In this document: positions 24,042 to 33,623 of the stretch, in pieces
Position numbering within the stretch: the first letter of the stretch is position 1
Layout of the letters: every line of letters starts with the position of its first letter
NCBI RefSeq assembly: GCF_026250525.1
Contig: NZ_CP111043.1
Location: 2,837,501 to 2,901,500, forward strand
DNA length: 64,000 bases
Origin: Chondrinema litorale
Lineage (GTDB): Bacteria; Bacteroidota; Bacteroidia; Cytophagales; Flammeovirgaceae
Direction: 5' to 3'
Translations under genes and position numbers: made by a program
Notes under the pieces: generated by a model
What the model was told of the DNA's origin: nothing
The model's database searches: none
What the model saw: the letters and a program-made list of their open reading frames with translations, nothing else

Positions 24042-24941
24042 TTAAAGGTTTTCACTTTGATCAAGTCTAATCAGTGCCTCTTCTTCCTCCTTAGCAGCTC
24101 TTTTGTGTACTCTAGCCGAAACATAAATACTTCCCTGATAAAGGAAAAATATAGGAAGTGCTACAAAAATCTGTGTAATAGGATCTGGAGGCGTTATTAC
24201 TGCACCTACTACTAATATAACTACAAAAGCATGTTTTCGGTATTCTTTCATCAGTTCTGGAGTAACAACTCCAATCTTAGAAAGGAAAAATACTACCATT
24301 GGTAATTGAAACATCAACCCGCAGGCAAGTACCATCATGGCAATGGTAGAAACATATGAGGTAAGGTCTATCTCATTTAAAATACTTGGGTCAACTTGAT
24401 AATTTGTTAAGAAGTTGATTGCAAGCGGAGATAATACAAAATATCCGAAGCATACACCTGTAAGGAAAAGTATGGTTACAAAGAATGTAGCGCCTCTGGT
24501 TACTTTTTGCTCTGTTTCATATAAACCAGGTTTTACAAATCTCCATATTTCCCAGAAAGCATAGGGGAAGGCCAAAACCAACCCTATGATAACTGAGGCA
24601 AGAAGGTGCATCGTAAACTGACCTGTCATGGTTCTGTTTTGTATCTCAAAAGTAATTTCATTGATACAAAGAGCATCAGAATGTATCAAGTCAGACAGTT
24701 TACAAAGTGCTTTATATGTAGGGAAATCAGGTTTTGATGGTCCTAGTATAATTGTACCAAATACAAATGATTTTGATACTAGCGCTATTATTGCAAAAAC
24801 AACGATAGAACCTACCGCCCTTATAAGATGCCAACGTAATTCTTCCAGATGATCCAGAAACGACATACCTTCTTCTTCTCCATTTGGAATTTCTGGTAAA
24901 TTATCGCCAGCTTTTTCAATTAAATCCTGATTCCTTGTCAT
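24042..24941 (-). CDS. tatC: Sec-independent translocase subunit TatC
   Basis: A 299-residue membrane protein with six predicted helices. The cytoplasmic N-terminal motif SFLDHLEELRWHLIRA and the loops FWEIWRFVKPGLYETEQK and LTNYQV match TatC, the receptor for twin-arginine signal peptides. An extra hydrophilic stretch after the first helix (about residues 70-105) is longer than in E. coli TatC, as is usual in Bacteroidota. It lies 34 bases after glyA and 16 before mrdA. No tatA/B is nearby. Confidence 0.95.
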   Translation of the reverse strand: MTRNQDLIEKAGDNLPEIPNGEEEGMSFLDHLEELRWHLIRAVGSIVVFAIIALVSKSFVFGTIILGPSKPDFPTYKALCKLSDLIHSDALCINEITFEIQNRTMTGQFTMHLLASVIIGLVLAFPYAFWEIWRFVKPGLYETEQKVTRGATFFVTILFLTGVCFGYFVLSPLAINFLTNYQVDPSILNEIDLTSYVSTIAMMVLACGLMFQLPMVVFFLSKIGVVTPELMKEYRKHAFVVILVVGAVITPPDPITQIFVALPIFFLYQGSIYVSARVHKRAAKEEEEALIRLDQSENL

Positions 24942-24975
24942 AAATACACCAATTGAAAATGATGAAAATGTCTGA

Positions 24976-26283
24976 TTAAGACGCTACAATAGTTGCAGAT
25001 TCTTTTTCGTATCCGTTAAATAGTGGATACTGAATCATCCATTCATTTATAGATTTTTTACTTTCGTTTATTTTACTTTCGTTTTCGTGGTTACTCAATA
25101 CTTGATCGATCAGGTCAACAATTTTTTGCATATCCTGCTCTTTAAAGCCACGAGTAGTTATTGCAGCAGTTCCCACTCTCATGCCTGAAGTTACAAACGG
25201 AGACTTATCATCAAAAGGAACCATGTTTTTATTTATGGTAATATCTGCCTTAATTAATGTGTTTTCAGCGATTTTACCAGTTAAGCCCTTTGAGCGAAGG
25301 TCGATCAGCATTAGGTGATTATCAGTACCGCCAGAGATAAGATCGTAACCTTTTGCTAAAAATGCATTTGCCATAGCATCTGCATTTAATTTTACTTGCT
25401 TTACATAAGTAGCATACTCGTCTGAAAGTGCTTCACTAAATGCTACTGCTTTAGCTGCAATAACATGCTCAAGTGGTCCACCCTGAGTACCTGGGAACAC
25501 ACCTGAATCAAGTAATGAAGACATCATTCTAAGATTACCTTTTGGAGTTTTTATGCCGAATGGATTTTCAAAATCTTCTCCTAGCATAATTACACCACCT
25601 CTTGGTCCTCTTAAAGTTTTATGTGTGGTTGTGGTTACAATGTGGCAATATTTAAGCGGGTCATTTAACAAACCTTTGGCAATTAAGCCAGCAGGGTGAG
25701 AAATATCTGCAAGTAATAATGCTCCTATTTCATCAGCAACCTTTCTTAGGGCTTCGTAGTTCCAATCTCTTGAATAAGCTGAAGCACCACAAATAATCAA
25801 CTTTGGTTTTTCTTTTCTCGCTTGGGCTACAACTTTATCCCAATCAATTACACCAGTTTCTTTTTCTACTCCGTAAAAAAGTGGCTCATATAATTTACCT
25901 GAAAAGTTTACAGGTGATCCGTGCGTTAAGTGTCCGCCGTGAGATAGGTCGAAACCTAAAATTTTATCGCCAGGTTGCAAAACTGCAAGCATAACTGCTG
26001 CATTCGCTTGTGCACCTGAGTGAGGCTGTACGTTTGCCCAAGCTGCACCAAATAATTCTTTTAAGCGATCAATTGCCAGTTGCTCTGTCTGATCAACTAC
26101 TTCACAACCTCCATAATAGCGCTTTCCTGGTAAACCTTCAGCGTACTTGTTGGTCATTACACTTCCCATTGCCTCCATTACTTGTGGTGACACAAAGTTT
26201 TCTGAGGCAATTAATTCAATGCCAGACTTTTGCCTGTTATATTCTTTTTGAATAATGTCAAAAACTTGCTGATCTCTCTTCAT
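24976..26283 (-). CDS. glyA: Serine hydroxymethyltransferase
   Basis: A 435-residue PLP enzyme that converts serine and tetrahydrofolate to glycine and methylene-THF. Seen: [36 protein letters not shown], and the PLP lysine at 222 in [14 protein letters not shown]. Length is slightly above that of E. coli because of a short C-terminal tail. It is the first gene of a leftward run with tatC and mrdA. A -7-like box TAACTTTG on the minus strand (complement of 26313-26320) lies about 30 bases upstream of the ATG. Confidence 0.97.
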   Translation of the reverse strand: MKRDQQVFDIIQKEYNRQKSGIELIASENFVSPQVMEAMGSVMTNKYAEGLPGKRYYGGCEVVDQTEQLAIDRLKELFGAAWANVQPHSGAQANAAVMLAVLQPGDKILGFDLSHGGHLTHGSPVNFSGKLYEPLFYGVEKETGVIDWDKVVAQARKEKPKLIICGASAYSRDWNYEALRKVADEIGALLLADISHPAGLIAKGLLNDPLKYCHIVTTTTHKTLRGPRGGVIMLGEDFENPFGIKTPKGNLRMMSSLLDSGVFPGTQGGPLEHVIAAKAVAFSEALSDEYATYVKQVKLNADAMANAFLAKGYDLISGGTDNHLMLIDLRSKGLTGKIAENTLIKADITINKNMVPFDDKSPFVTSGMRVGTAAITTRGFKEQDMQKIVDLIDQVLSNHENESKINESKKSINEWMIQYPLFNGYEKESATIVAS

Positions 26284-26610
26284 GAATAAAAATATATATT
26301 AGACTGAAAAAACAAAGTTAAAAAAAATATCATTCAGATTTCCCAGCAAAAGTGATTGAGGGTTGAATAAAGATTTAATATTTCTGATTTAGACTTAATT
26401 TGGCTTTTATTTATGAGAATTATTAAGCGATTCTGCATAAAATACTCATTAAAAAAACACAATTAGTATTATATTTAAGCCTATTAGATTAAACATGTGT
26501 CTATAGCTTCAGGTTAGGTGAATTATTGGTATCAAACTCTAAAATAAATTGACTGTTGACCAAACAGTAGCACCAAATCTGACAGATAATGTAGGTGAAG
26601 CCTTTTAGCA
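26284..26610. other. Divergent intergenic region between glyA and the MarR gene
   Basis: 327 bases of AT-rich non-coding DNA that must hold both divergent promoters. Toward glyA, CAAAGTTA at 26313-26320 is a reversed TAACTTTG box. Toward the MarR gene, the dyad at 26552-26568 is the only clear element. No small gene or known riboswitch is visible. Confidence 0.5.
26552..26568. promoter_or_regulatory. Dyad upstream of the MarR gene, possible autoregulatory operator
   Basis: ACTGTT (26552-26557) and AACAGT (26563-26568) form a perfect 6-bp dyad with a 5-base spacer GACCA, 43 bases before the MarR ATG. MarR proteins commonly bind 16-20 bp palindromes in their own promoters, so autoregulation is a fair inference; it is not demonstrated. 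Confidence 0.45.
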
Positions 26611-27042
26611 ATGGAAATTGAGAAATTACTTTTTGAGATTATTGATTTTATTTCAAACTCTACTAAAGAGAATAAAGAGGGTGTTTTGAGTGAGGATGAA
26701 TTTTCCAAGCTTACGATTAAACAGTATTTTTATCTTGATCTGATAAGTCGTATGGAAAACCCTACATTTACAGAACTAGCAGATGCTTTGCAGATTACCA
26801 AGCCTTCGGTTTCTGCTATTGTAAATAAACTGGTAGATAAGGGGTACATTATTAAAGTACAGTCTGAAGACGACCAGCGGAGCTATAATTTACATCTTTC
26901 AGATAAAGGGAAGACACTTATAGAAGCCGAAAATAAAATTTACAGGGCTTTTTCGCTCCATATTAGAACCACACTCAACCCAGATGAGCAGCAGCAATTT
27001 GTGCATATCATGAAAAAAATACTCAAAACGCTACCCAGATAA
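26611..27042 (+). CDS. MarR-family transcriptional regulator
   Basis: A 143-residue winged-helix regulator. The recognition-helix region TFTELADALQITKPSVSAIVNKLVDKGYI and the wing QSEDDQRSYNLHLSDKGK fit the MarR family, flanked by dimerisation helices at both ends. It is followed 38 bases later by the beta-lactamase-fold lipoprotein gene, so it probably controls that gene and itself, perhaps in response to a phenolic or antibiotic ligand. The ligand is unknown. Confidence 0.9.
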   Translation: MEIEKLLFEIIDFISNSTKENKEGVLSEDEFSKLTIKQYFYLDLISRMENPTFTELADALQITKPSVSAIVNKLVDKGYIIKVQSEDDQRSYNLHLSDKGKTLIEAENKIYRAFSLHIRTTLNPDEQQQFVHIMKKILKTLPR

Positions 27043-27080
27043 ATATATAATTAAATAAGTTTCCATAAAATTTAATTTAT

Positions 27081-27989
27081 ATGAGAAACTTATACCTCTT
27101 TTCTATTTTACTTCTATTTACTTTTTCTTGTGGAAAAATAAAAGAAAGCACCACTACTAAAGATCAGCTTAAAGCAGAGATTCAGGAAATATTTAATGCT
27201 GAAAAAGGTGATTTTGCTTTGGCATTTCTTCCATTGTTCAATCCTCAGGATTCTATCTTAATTAATGTAACCGAAGAGTTTCATGCTGCCAGTACCATGA
27301 AAACTCCTGTTATGTTTGAAGTTTTTAAGCAAGTAGAAGCTGGCAAATTAGCTTTAACAGATTCTATTCTAATCAAAAATAATTTTTACAGCATTGTAGA
27401 TAGCAGTGAGTATGTAATTAAAGATGACTCTGAGAATGAACTCTATCAAATGATTGGCGACTCTTTACCACTTTATGATGTGATGTACAAAATGATTATT
27501 AAAAGTAGTAATCTGGGTACAAATCTGATTATTGAGAAAGTAGGAGCTAAAAATGTGACTCAAACCATGAGAGATTTGGGTGCGCCATACATTCAGGTTT
27601 TAAGAGGAGTAGAAGATTTAAAAGCTTTTGAGAAAGGGATGAGCAATACCACAACTGCTTACGACATGATGGTTTTGTACGAAAAAATTGCAAATGCTGA
27701 AGTTTTAAGCAGAGAGTCTAATGATAAAATGATTGAGGTTTTGCTAGATCAATATTATAATGAGATGATTCCAGCCAAATTACCGGCTGATGTGAAAGTA
27801 GCTCATAAAACTGGTTCGATAACAGGAGTGAGACACGATGCAGGTATTGTAATGTTACCAGATGGTAAAAAATATGTTTTGGTGTTACTCTCTAAGAATC
27901 TAGAAAACCCAGATGCAAGCATAGAGAAAATGGCAGAAGTCTCAGGCAAGATTTATCAGTATGTGATTGATAGCTATAAAAACTCTTAA
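27081..27989 (+). CDS. Class A beta-lactamase-like serine hydrolase lipoprotein
   Basis: A 302-residue lipoprotein (lipobox FTFSC, Cys17) with the penicillin-binding fold: Ser71-Thr-Met-Lys74 (SxxK), Ser142-Ser-Asn144 (SxN) and Lys243-Thr-Gly245. The overall plan is that of class A beta-lactamases, but the omega loop reads RGVEDLKAFEKGMSN and lacks the ordered ExxLN deacylation motif. It may be a weak beta-lactamase, a peptidase or an unrelated hydrolase. Lipid anchoring suggests the periplasmic face of a membrane. It is co-oriented with the MarR gene. Confidence 0.82.
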   Translation: MRNLYLFSILLLFTFSCGKIKESTTTKDQLKAEIQEIFNAEKGDFALAFLPLFNPQDSILINVTEEFHAASTMKTPVMFEVFKQVEAGKLALTDSILIKNNFYSIVDSSEYVIKDDSENELYQMIGDSLPLYDVMYKMIIKSSNLGTNLIIEKVGAKNVTQTMRDLGAPYIQVLRGVEDLKAFEKGMSNTTTAYDMMVLYEKIANAEVLSRESNDKMIEVLLDQYYNEMIPAKLPADVKVAHKTGSITGVRHDAGIVMLPDGKKYVLVLLSKNLENPDASIEKMAEVSGKIYQYVIDSYKNS

Positions 27990-28013
27990 GCAATAGCAGT
28001 ACTCGATGTTTTA

Positions 28014-29387
28014 TTAAACAGGCCTTTTAAAGTATTTGATTATACCATTAAAATAAGCATCGGCTACTTCTTTTATTCTGCTCTTATTAGCATTTGACAA
28101 TTGCTGGAATTCTTTGTCATTATCTTGGCAAAGCGGTTCGCCATAGCAAACAGGCGCATGAATCATTCTGGTAAGAGCGAGGTTTCTTGCAAATACGCCG
28201 GGAGTGCCTGTAAACACTGAAACCCTTTTAATATAGCCCATTTCTGAATATGGGCTAATGGCTGGTACTTTTAAGGTGTTTGTAAACTCTTCTGCAACAA
28301 AGCTGGAAAGCTTCATAGAAGCTACAACATCATTTGTAACTAGTAATCTTAATAGTTGAATTCTTTCTTCTACCTTGCCTAATTCGTTAGCGAGAAATGC
28401 ACCTGGCATAAAAACCATAGAGTAATTTTGTGCTGTTGAGGTCATTAGGTTTTGCTCTCTGTCTCTTTGCCAGTAATTTTCTTCATCTACATTATAATGC
28501 ATTACTATGCACAAATCTGGATGGAAGCCATTTATCTTTCTTGCCCTTTCTTTTATTTCTAATCCTTTAAAAAAATCATGGAATATTTCTTTCTTATCCG
28601 CTTTGGTTTTTAGGAAGGTATATTGTTTTTGATCGATGTTATCTGCTTCTAATTCTATTTTTAAAGCAGTTTCAAAGTCGTTTTGTAGCCATTCATCGTA
28701 AGTTGAGTTAAAAGCACTTACACCTTTTTTATCTCTGGATAACATTACTTTTGCCCCCAAAGCAATCAACTTTTTAGCTAGTATCTGTGCCGTTTCTAGG
28801 GCAATGTTTCCTTCGTTAAACTCACTTACTGTTTTGCCTTTATCTTTACTAATGCGTACATATTTTCCTTCTAAAATTGCCATTTCCATATCTCCACCTA
28901 TGTGGCCGGGATCTAGGGCGATTTTTATTCCTGATAAAGGTAAACTTCCATCTATGTGTTGGTAATCATTTTCTGAGAAGTAACCATTATAATGTTCGAG
29001 ATCGATGCGAGAAGTATCTTTTTGAGAGTAAATCGCTTTTAAGGTTTCAATATCAGCTGCTTTAAAAAGTCTATTAAATACAGCAAACTCTTCGTAATAA
29101 ATCTTGCACTCCGCTTTGTTTAGGGTTTTGTCTTCTGGGCTGGCATAAATATTCAATCCTTCATTATCAAAAGAATAATACTCATGTACTTCTGGAGATT
29201 TTGCGATTAGACGTGCCAGTTCAGCTTCAGAAATACCAGCTGAAAAAGTAGGGTTACTCTTATCAGATTGTTCTGAACTGGGAGCTATTGCACCAATTTT
29301 TTCCAGTTGAGAATTAATTGAAAAGTAAAAAAGTACAGTAATAAATAAGCCCGCTAAAAAATACTTTGTAGTATCGATTACCTTCAT
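28014..29387 (-). CDS. N-acetylmuramoyl-L-alanine amidase
   Basis: A 457-residue protein with an N-terminal membrane segment (residues 7-24) and an Amidase_3 zinc domain: the first ligand His162 in IALDPGHIGG, a Glu in EFNEGNIALETAQIL, and a later His in CIVMHYNVDEE. It cleaves the bond between the glycan and the peptide stem of peptidoglycan. A large insertion (about residues 235-280) splits the fold between the second and third ligands, longer than in AmiC-type enzymes. It is convergent with the beta-lactamase-like gene, 24 bases apart. Confidence 0.85.
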   Translation of the reverse strand: MKVIDTTKYFLAGLFITVLFYFSINSQLEKIGAIAPSSEQSDKSNPTFSAGISEAELARLIAKSPEVHEYYSFDNEGLNIYASPEDKTLNKAECKIYYEEFAVFNRLFKAADIETLKAIYSQKDTSRIDLEHYNGYFSENDYQHIDGSLPLSGIKIALDPGHIGGDMEMAILEGKYVRISKDKGKTVSEFNEGNIALETAQILAKKLIALGAKVMLSRDKKGVSAFNSTYDEWLQNDFETALKIELEADNIDQKQYTFLKTKADKKEIFHDFFKGLEIKERARKINGFHPDLCIVMHYNVDEENYWQRDREQNLMTSTAQNYSMVFMPGAFLANELGKVEERIQLLRLLVTNDVVASMKLSSFVAEEFTNTLKVPAISPYSEMGYIKRVSVFTGTPGVFARNLALTRMIHAPVCYGEPLCQDNDKEFQQLSNANKSRIKEVADAYFNGIIKYFKRPV

Positions 29388-29450
29388 CAGATTCTAAAAG
29401 TTACTACAAGTTTACGTAAACATCGATAGTAAATTGAGTAAATCTAGTAA

Positions 29451-30131
29451 TTAATGTAATTCTTTAATGATGTTGAGAGATTTTATTTCGCCGAATCCTT
29501 CGATATGAAATTGGTAAAATTTAGTAATATATTCAAGCATGGCTGTTCTAAAACTTCCGCTTGTTTCTATAAATTGATCGTACTGAGAATAAAATAATTT
29601 TTCTAGCACTTTAAAAAAAGCTTCATCTTTAATGTCTGATGCTCCCGGATAATTACCCAACTCAGAAGGTTTATGAGGAGCAAAGCCAAGAAAATTTGTG
29701 AGCTTGATAAGAAATTGAATGTGAAAGTTTTCGAAATCGTTTTGCAACTGATCAAAAAACATAAAACTCGATCTTAGAAAGTTAAACAAGTCTTCGTTGC
29801 TTTCTTCTTCTTTTACGGCTTTAGTTAAAACCTCAGTAATAAAAATCGCCATTAAGTTTTTCTTATGATCAAAAGGGATGTGTTGGTAAGGAATTTCAAT
29901 TTTAACTTCAGAAATTCTATTAATATCCCTGTTTTCTCTGTTGTAGATTACTAATTCTAGCAAAGACAAAGGCTGGTAATAGGCAATTTTGTTAGCTTTT
30001 GCCTTACTACTTCTCACTCCATTTACTATATAAGTTTTTAGTCCGAATTTCTCGGTATAAATCTTAACAATAATGGAGCTTTCTCTAAATTTTACAAAGT
30101 TGAGAACTATGCCTTTGGTTTTGAATATCAT
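29451..30131 (-). CDS. recO: DNA repair protein RecO
   Basis: A 226-residue RecO. The N-terminal OB fold reads KTKGIVLNFVKFRESSIIVKIYT and TYIVNGVRSSKAKANKIAYYQP; the helical C-terminal part has FLRSSFMFFDQL and FLGFAPHKPSELG. RecO anneals single strands and loads RecA together with RecR. No cysteines of a zinc finger are present, as in other Bacteroidota forms. It lies 70 bases after the alpha/beta hydrolase gene on the same strand. Confidence 0.92.
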   Translation of the reverse strand: MIFKTKGIVLNFVKFRESSIIVKIYTEKFGLKTYIVNGVRSSKAKANKIAYYQPLSLLELVIYNRENRDINRISEVKIEIPYQHIPFDHKKNLMAIFITEVLTKAVKEEESNEDLFNFLRSSFMFFDQLQNDFENFHIQFLIKLTNFLGFAPHKPSELGNYPGASDIKDEAFFKVLEKLFYSQYDQFIETSGSFRTAMLEYITKFYQFHIEGFGEIKSLNIIKELH

Positions 30132-30201
30132 ACAACAAAACTACTTTCTAATATTTGGTGAAAGTAAAAGCGTTTAAGAAAAATTTAAACTATCAGAAGA
30201 T

Positions 30202-31800
30202 TTATTCTGAACCAATCAAACCAAATTTTTCGGCAATCCATTCATTTATTTCATTAAATACACCTTCCGGATAACCTTTAATTTCTGTTAGCTGAAAGTC
30301 TCCTCTGTTTCCGGCAATGTACATAAAGTGGTTTGCTTTAGGGTAGATTTTGTGTTGGTGTTCCTCTCCCGAAAGTATTTTGCTTAGTTCTGCAAGATTT
30401 TCTTCTGGATTTGTGAGTTGGTCTTGGCCACCATAACTCATAAAAGTTGGGATGTTTATTTTGCTCAGCGGCTCTAAAGGTGAAAAATGATAATTTTTTC
30501 TCCACCAATTAATCCATTCTTTTTTATCGAATGATGTTACATAATCGCTCCAAGCTTCTTTTGCCATTTCATCAGATGCATTTTGGAATTGAACAGAATC
30601 AATTTTTCCACCTAGGTAGGCAAACATTGTTTTTTGATATTCTAAAGCAGCATTTATATCACTTTCAGCAAAGCCATCGCTTTCCATTCGCATGGCACAG
30701 GCATGGAGTTCCTGTTCTTGCATACCGAGAATAGGTGTGGAGATACCTACAATAAATTGGATGTCTTTATTTTCATTTGCAATAATAGGCATAAGGTAAC
30801 CCGCCTGATCAATACCCATTAAACCAATTTTGTTTTTATCTATTTCTGTATATTCAGTAGCGGCTTTTATTAGAGCTTCTACATCTTTGCCCAGTGTTTC
30901 AAAATCTGCACTTTGTAAATCTCCTTCAGATTCACCACAACCTCTTTTGTCGTAAATAAGGGTAGCAATGCCGTAATAAGGTAATAAGGCAGCAAAATCT
31001 TCTAGTGTGTAGTTGCTTCTACTTTGGTTGCCAGCTCCATGTACGATTACAACTAAAGGAAACGGGCCTTCACTTGCTGGTAGGTTTAGATTTGCTTTTA
31101 AGCTAATGTCATCATTTTGTGCAGAGAACTCAATTATTTTATCCAGATCGGCCAAACGTTTGCCTTCTATCGTTTTTCCATCTGAAGTAAATTGTACTTT
31201 TAATGTATCACCACTTCCTTTTTCAAAAGAAACAGCAAAGTCTGTTGGATAGGGGCTGAGCATTCTTTCGCCAGCAATATAACTGTTGTTGCCTTGAGGA
31301 AAAGCAATTCTTTTTTTGCCTGTTTTAAAATCTGTTACACTAAGAGGTGTAAGAGAAAAATCTAATGCGTAAGGTGTAAATTGAATGATGTGTTCTGCTC
31401 CTAATTGATAGAAACCAGAGAATTGACTTACAATCTCAGGACCTTCTGGTTGGATGTTTACAAAGTTGCAGTCAAATATATTATCACCACTTTTTAATTT
31501 TCCTTTAATAATGTTTTGCTCAAGCTTACCTTCAAACTCACCTCTAAACTCAGGTTGATTTACTTCAAATTTTATTTGATTTCCATCAATAGAATAGTTG
31601 CTTGCTTGGTGTAGTTCAATTCCAGAATAAAACATTTTTACTAATAAACTGGAGTCATTATATAGGTATAGTAGCTCTGGAAAAGGTTTGGTTTCTGCCG
31701 TACCGATCCAACTTCCTTTAAATGGATTATCAGTTTTTGTACAAGATATTAATAATAAAATCAGCAGTGTAGGAAAGAAGTATCTTTTAAAAAAAGACAT
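30202..31800 (-). CDS. Alpha/beta-hydrolase lipoprotein with Asp at the nucleophile position
   Basis: A 532-residue lipoprotein (lipobox LLISC, Cys20). The N-terminal 240 residues form beta-rich modules (a lipocalin-like GSWIG segment), followed by an alpha/beta-hydrolase domain: oxyanion-region VVIVHGAGNQS, a second YDKRGCGESEG, and the nucleophile elbow GLMGIDQAGY, where Asp331 replaces the usual Ser of GHSxGG. The acid (GGQDQLTNP) and His (KANHFMY) are present. Asp nucleophiles are used by haloalkane dehalogenases and epoxide hydrolases, but loss of esterase activity is equally possible. Function unknown. Confidence 0.8.
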   Translation of the reverse strand: MSFFKRYFFPTLLILLLISCTKTDNPFKGSWIGTAETKPFPELLYLYNDSSLLVKMFYSGIELHQASNYSIDGNQIKFEVNQPEFRGEFEGKLEQNIIKGKLKSGDNIFDCNFVNIQPEGPEIVSQFSGFYQLGAEHIIQFTPYALDFSLTPLSVTDFKTGKKRIAFPQGNNSYIAGERMLSPYPTDFAVSFEKGSGDTLKVQFTSDGKTIEGKRLADLDKIIEFSAQNDDISLKANLNLPASEGPFPLVVIVHGAGNQSRSNYTLEDFAALLPYYGIATLIYDKRGCGESEGDLQSADFETLGKDVEALIKAATEYTEIDKNKIGLMGIDQAGYLMPIIANENKDIQFIVGISTPILGMQEQELHACAMRMESDGFAESDINAALEYQKTMFAYLGGKIDSVQFQNASDEMAKEAWSDYVTSFDKKEWINWWRKNYHFSPLEPLSKINIPTFMSYGGQDQLTNPEENLAELSKILSGEEHQHKIYPKANHFMYIAGNRGDFQLTEIKGYPEGVFNEINEWIAEKFGLIGSE

Positions 31801-31864
31801 AAATTATTAAAAAATAGTTGAAAAAATTTCAGTAACCCCTGTTACAATTTACTTTGTAATTTAG

Positions 31865-31902
31865 AAAAAAAACCGTTGTTATACTTTTCGTAAACAACGG
31901 TT
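31865..31902 (-). terminator. Intrinsic terminator of the E2 gene
   Basis: AACCGTTGTT (31871-31880) and AACAACGGTT (31893-31902) form a 10-bp stem. Read leftward it is followed by eight T residues (complement of A 31865-31872), a strong terminator placed 37 bases beyond the stop of the acyltransferase gene. Confidence 0.9.
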
Positions 31903-31938
31903 ATATGCTATTTAACAGGCTTTTTACAGCGTGTAGTA

Positions 31939-33279
31939 TTATACTTGTTGATCTGTATCGAAATTTTCTAGGTAATCTGCCACTTTTCTTACAAACATTC
32001 CTCCCAATGAGCCATCTACCACACGGTGATCGTAAGAGTGAGATAAGAACATCATATTTCTAATACCAATAAAATCTCCCTTATCAGTTTCTATTACAGC
32101 AGGTTTTTTCTTAATCGCACCAATTGCCATAATTGCTACCTGAGGTTGAACAATTATTGGCGTTCCCATTACATTACCAAAAGTACCAACATTAGAAATG
32201 GTATACGTGCCACCTGTTAGTTCGTCTGGTTTAAGTTGGTTGGTTCTTGCTCTTTCTGCCAGGTCATTTACTTTAAGAGCAAGACCAGTCAAGTTGTAAT
32301 AGTCTGCATTACGAATTACTGGAACAATTAAGTTACCACTTGGCAATGCTACTGCCATTCCGATGTTAATTTCTTTCTTTACAATAATTTTACTACCATC
32401 TACAGAGATATTCACTAAAGGATATTCTTTTAGTGCTTTTACAATGGCTTGTATAAATATTGGCGTATAAGTAAGCGAAGAACCCTCTCTTTTCTTGAAC
32501 TCGTTTTTATGTTTGTCTCTCCATTTTACTAGATCGGTAACATCAGCTTCAACAAATGAAGTAACGTGTGGTGAAATACGTTTTGATTCAACCATGCGGT
32601 CGGCAATCATTTTACGCATTCTATCCATCTCAATAATTTCTTGATGGCCATTTAATGACTGAGACTGGGCCTGACCTCCCGAAAAAGAATTTGTAATATT
32701 AGTTGCTTCAATCGGGCTGGTAATGTTTGCAGCTTTTGCTGCTACAGTTTTTTTAGAAGCAACAGTTGCATCTGTTCTAGTGTCCAGATAAGAAAGAATA
32801 TCCTTTTTGGTTAACCTGTTATCTTTACCAGTACCTTTTATTTTCTCTAATTCAGTTGCTGTTATTTTTTCAGTTTTTGCAATGTTCATTACTAATGGAG
32901 AGTAAAAGCCATTGTTAGCACTTTCACCATTTTGATAATTACTTATTGCTTCTACCTGAGCTTCACTGTTAGCTACAACTAATTCTTGTTCTTCTGGCTC
33001 GTCTTCATGCTCGTTATGCGATTCACCATTAAATGTTTCGGTAGTTTCGATAATAGCTATTGGCTTATCTACTTCTACAACATCACCTTCATTAGCCAAT
33101 ATTTGCTTTAACACACCACTAAAGGGTGCAGGCACATCTGTATCTACTTTATCTGTAGCAACTTCAAGAACTGACTCGTCTTGTTCAATACTATCGCCAA
33201 CTTGTTTTAGCCATTTTAATATAGTCCCCTCCATTACGCTTTCTCCCATTTTTGGCATTACCATCTCTAACTGGCTCAT
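31939..33279 (-). CDS. Dihydrolipoamide acyltransferase (E2) of a 2-oxoacid dehydrogenase
   Basis: A 446-residue E2. An N-terminal lipoyl domain has Lys44 in ATDKVDTD; a peripheral subunit-binding domain is at about 126-165 (NIAKTEKITATELEKIKGTG); the C-terminal catalytic domain ends with YDHRVVDGSLGG (His418, Asp422). It passes acyl groups from lipoate to CoA. A single lipoyl domain and the MPKMGESVMEGTI start suit a branched-chain or pyruvate complex; I cannot separate the two from sequence alone. No E1 or E3 gene is adjacent, so it is transcribed alone with its own terminator. Confidence 0.9.
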   Translation of the reverse strand: MSQLEMVMPKMGESVMEGTILKWLKQVGDSIEQDESVLEVATDKVDTDVPAPFSGVLKQILANEGDVVEVDKPIAIIETTETFNGESHNEHEDEPEEQELVVANSEAQVEAISNYQNGESANNGFYSPLVMNIAKTEKITATELEKIKGTGKDNRLTKKDILSYLDTRTDATVASKKTVAAKAANITSPIEATNITNSFSGGQAQSQSLNGHQEIIEMDRMRKMIADRMVESKRISPHVTSFVEADVTDLVKWRDKHKNEFKKREGSSLTYTPIFIQAIVKALKEYPLVNISVDGSKIIVKKEINIGMAVALPSGNLIVPVIRNADYYNLTGLALKVNDLAERARTNQLKPDELTGGTYTISNVGTFGNVMGTPIIVQPQVAIMAIGAIKKKPAVIETDKGDFIGIRNMMFLSHSYDHRVVDGSLGGMFVRKVADYLENFDTDQQV

Positions 33280-33623
33280 ACTGTCTAAATTTTATGTGTT
33301 TGTATGCAAATTTAATAGTTAAGAAGACAAATAGGAATGTCTTTTTTTAATCTCTTTAAAAGATTCTTTGTATTTTCTATTTACATAGGGGCACAAAATA
33401 GCAGATTATTTTGAGATTATTGCAGCAGCAACAGTAAAACTCTCGTACTGGCTCAAAGCATTATCCTCTGTGTCAGATTAAAAAAATGGATTAGTGTCAA
33501 ATTGATTTTTATAAATTAATATGATTGTTGATGATAACATTGTTCTGTCCAGATAGCTTGCATTCAAAATATTATTTTATAGCAGAGGGGAATTGATGTA
33601 CTTTATATTTAAATTCGACTATA
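33280..33623. other. Divergent intergenic region between E2 and sigma genes
   Basis: 344 AT-rich bases with divergent promoters. On the minus strand a TAAATTTG box precedes E2, but without a well-spaced TTG. On the plus strand AAGACA 33324-33329 / TGTCTT 33338-33343 forms a 6-bp hairpin followed by seven T, which looks like a terminator although no plus-strand gene precedes it. No small gene is visible. Confidence 0.45.
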
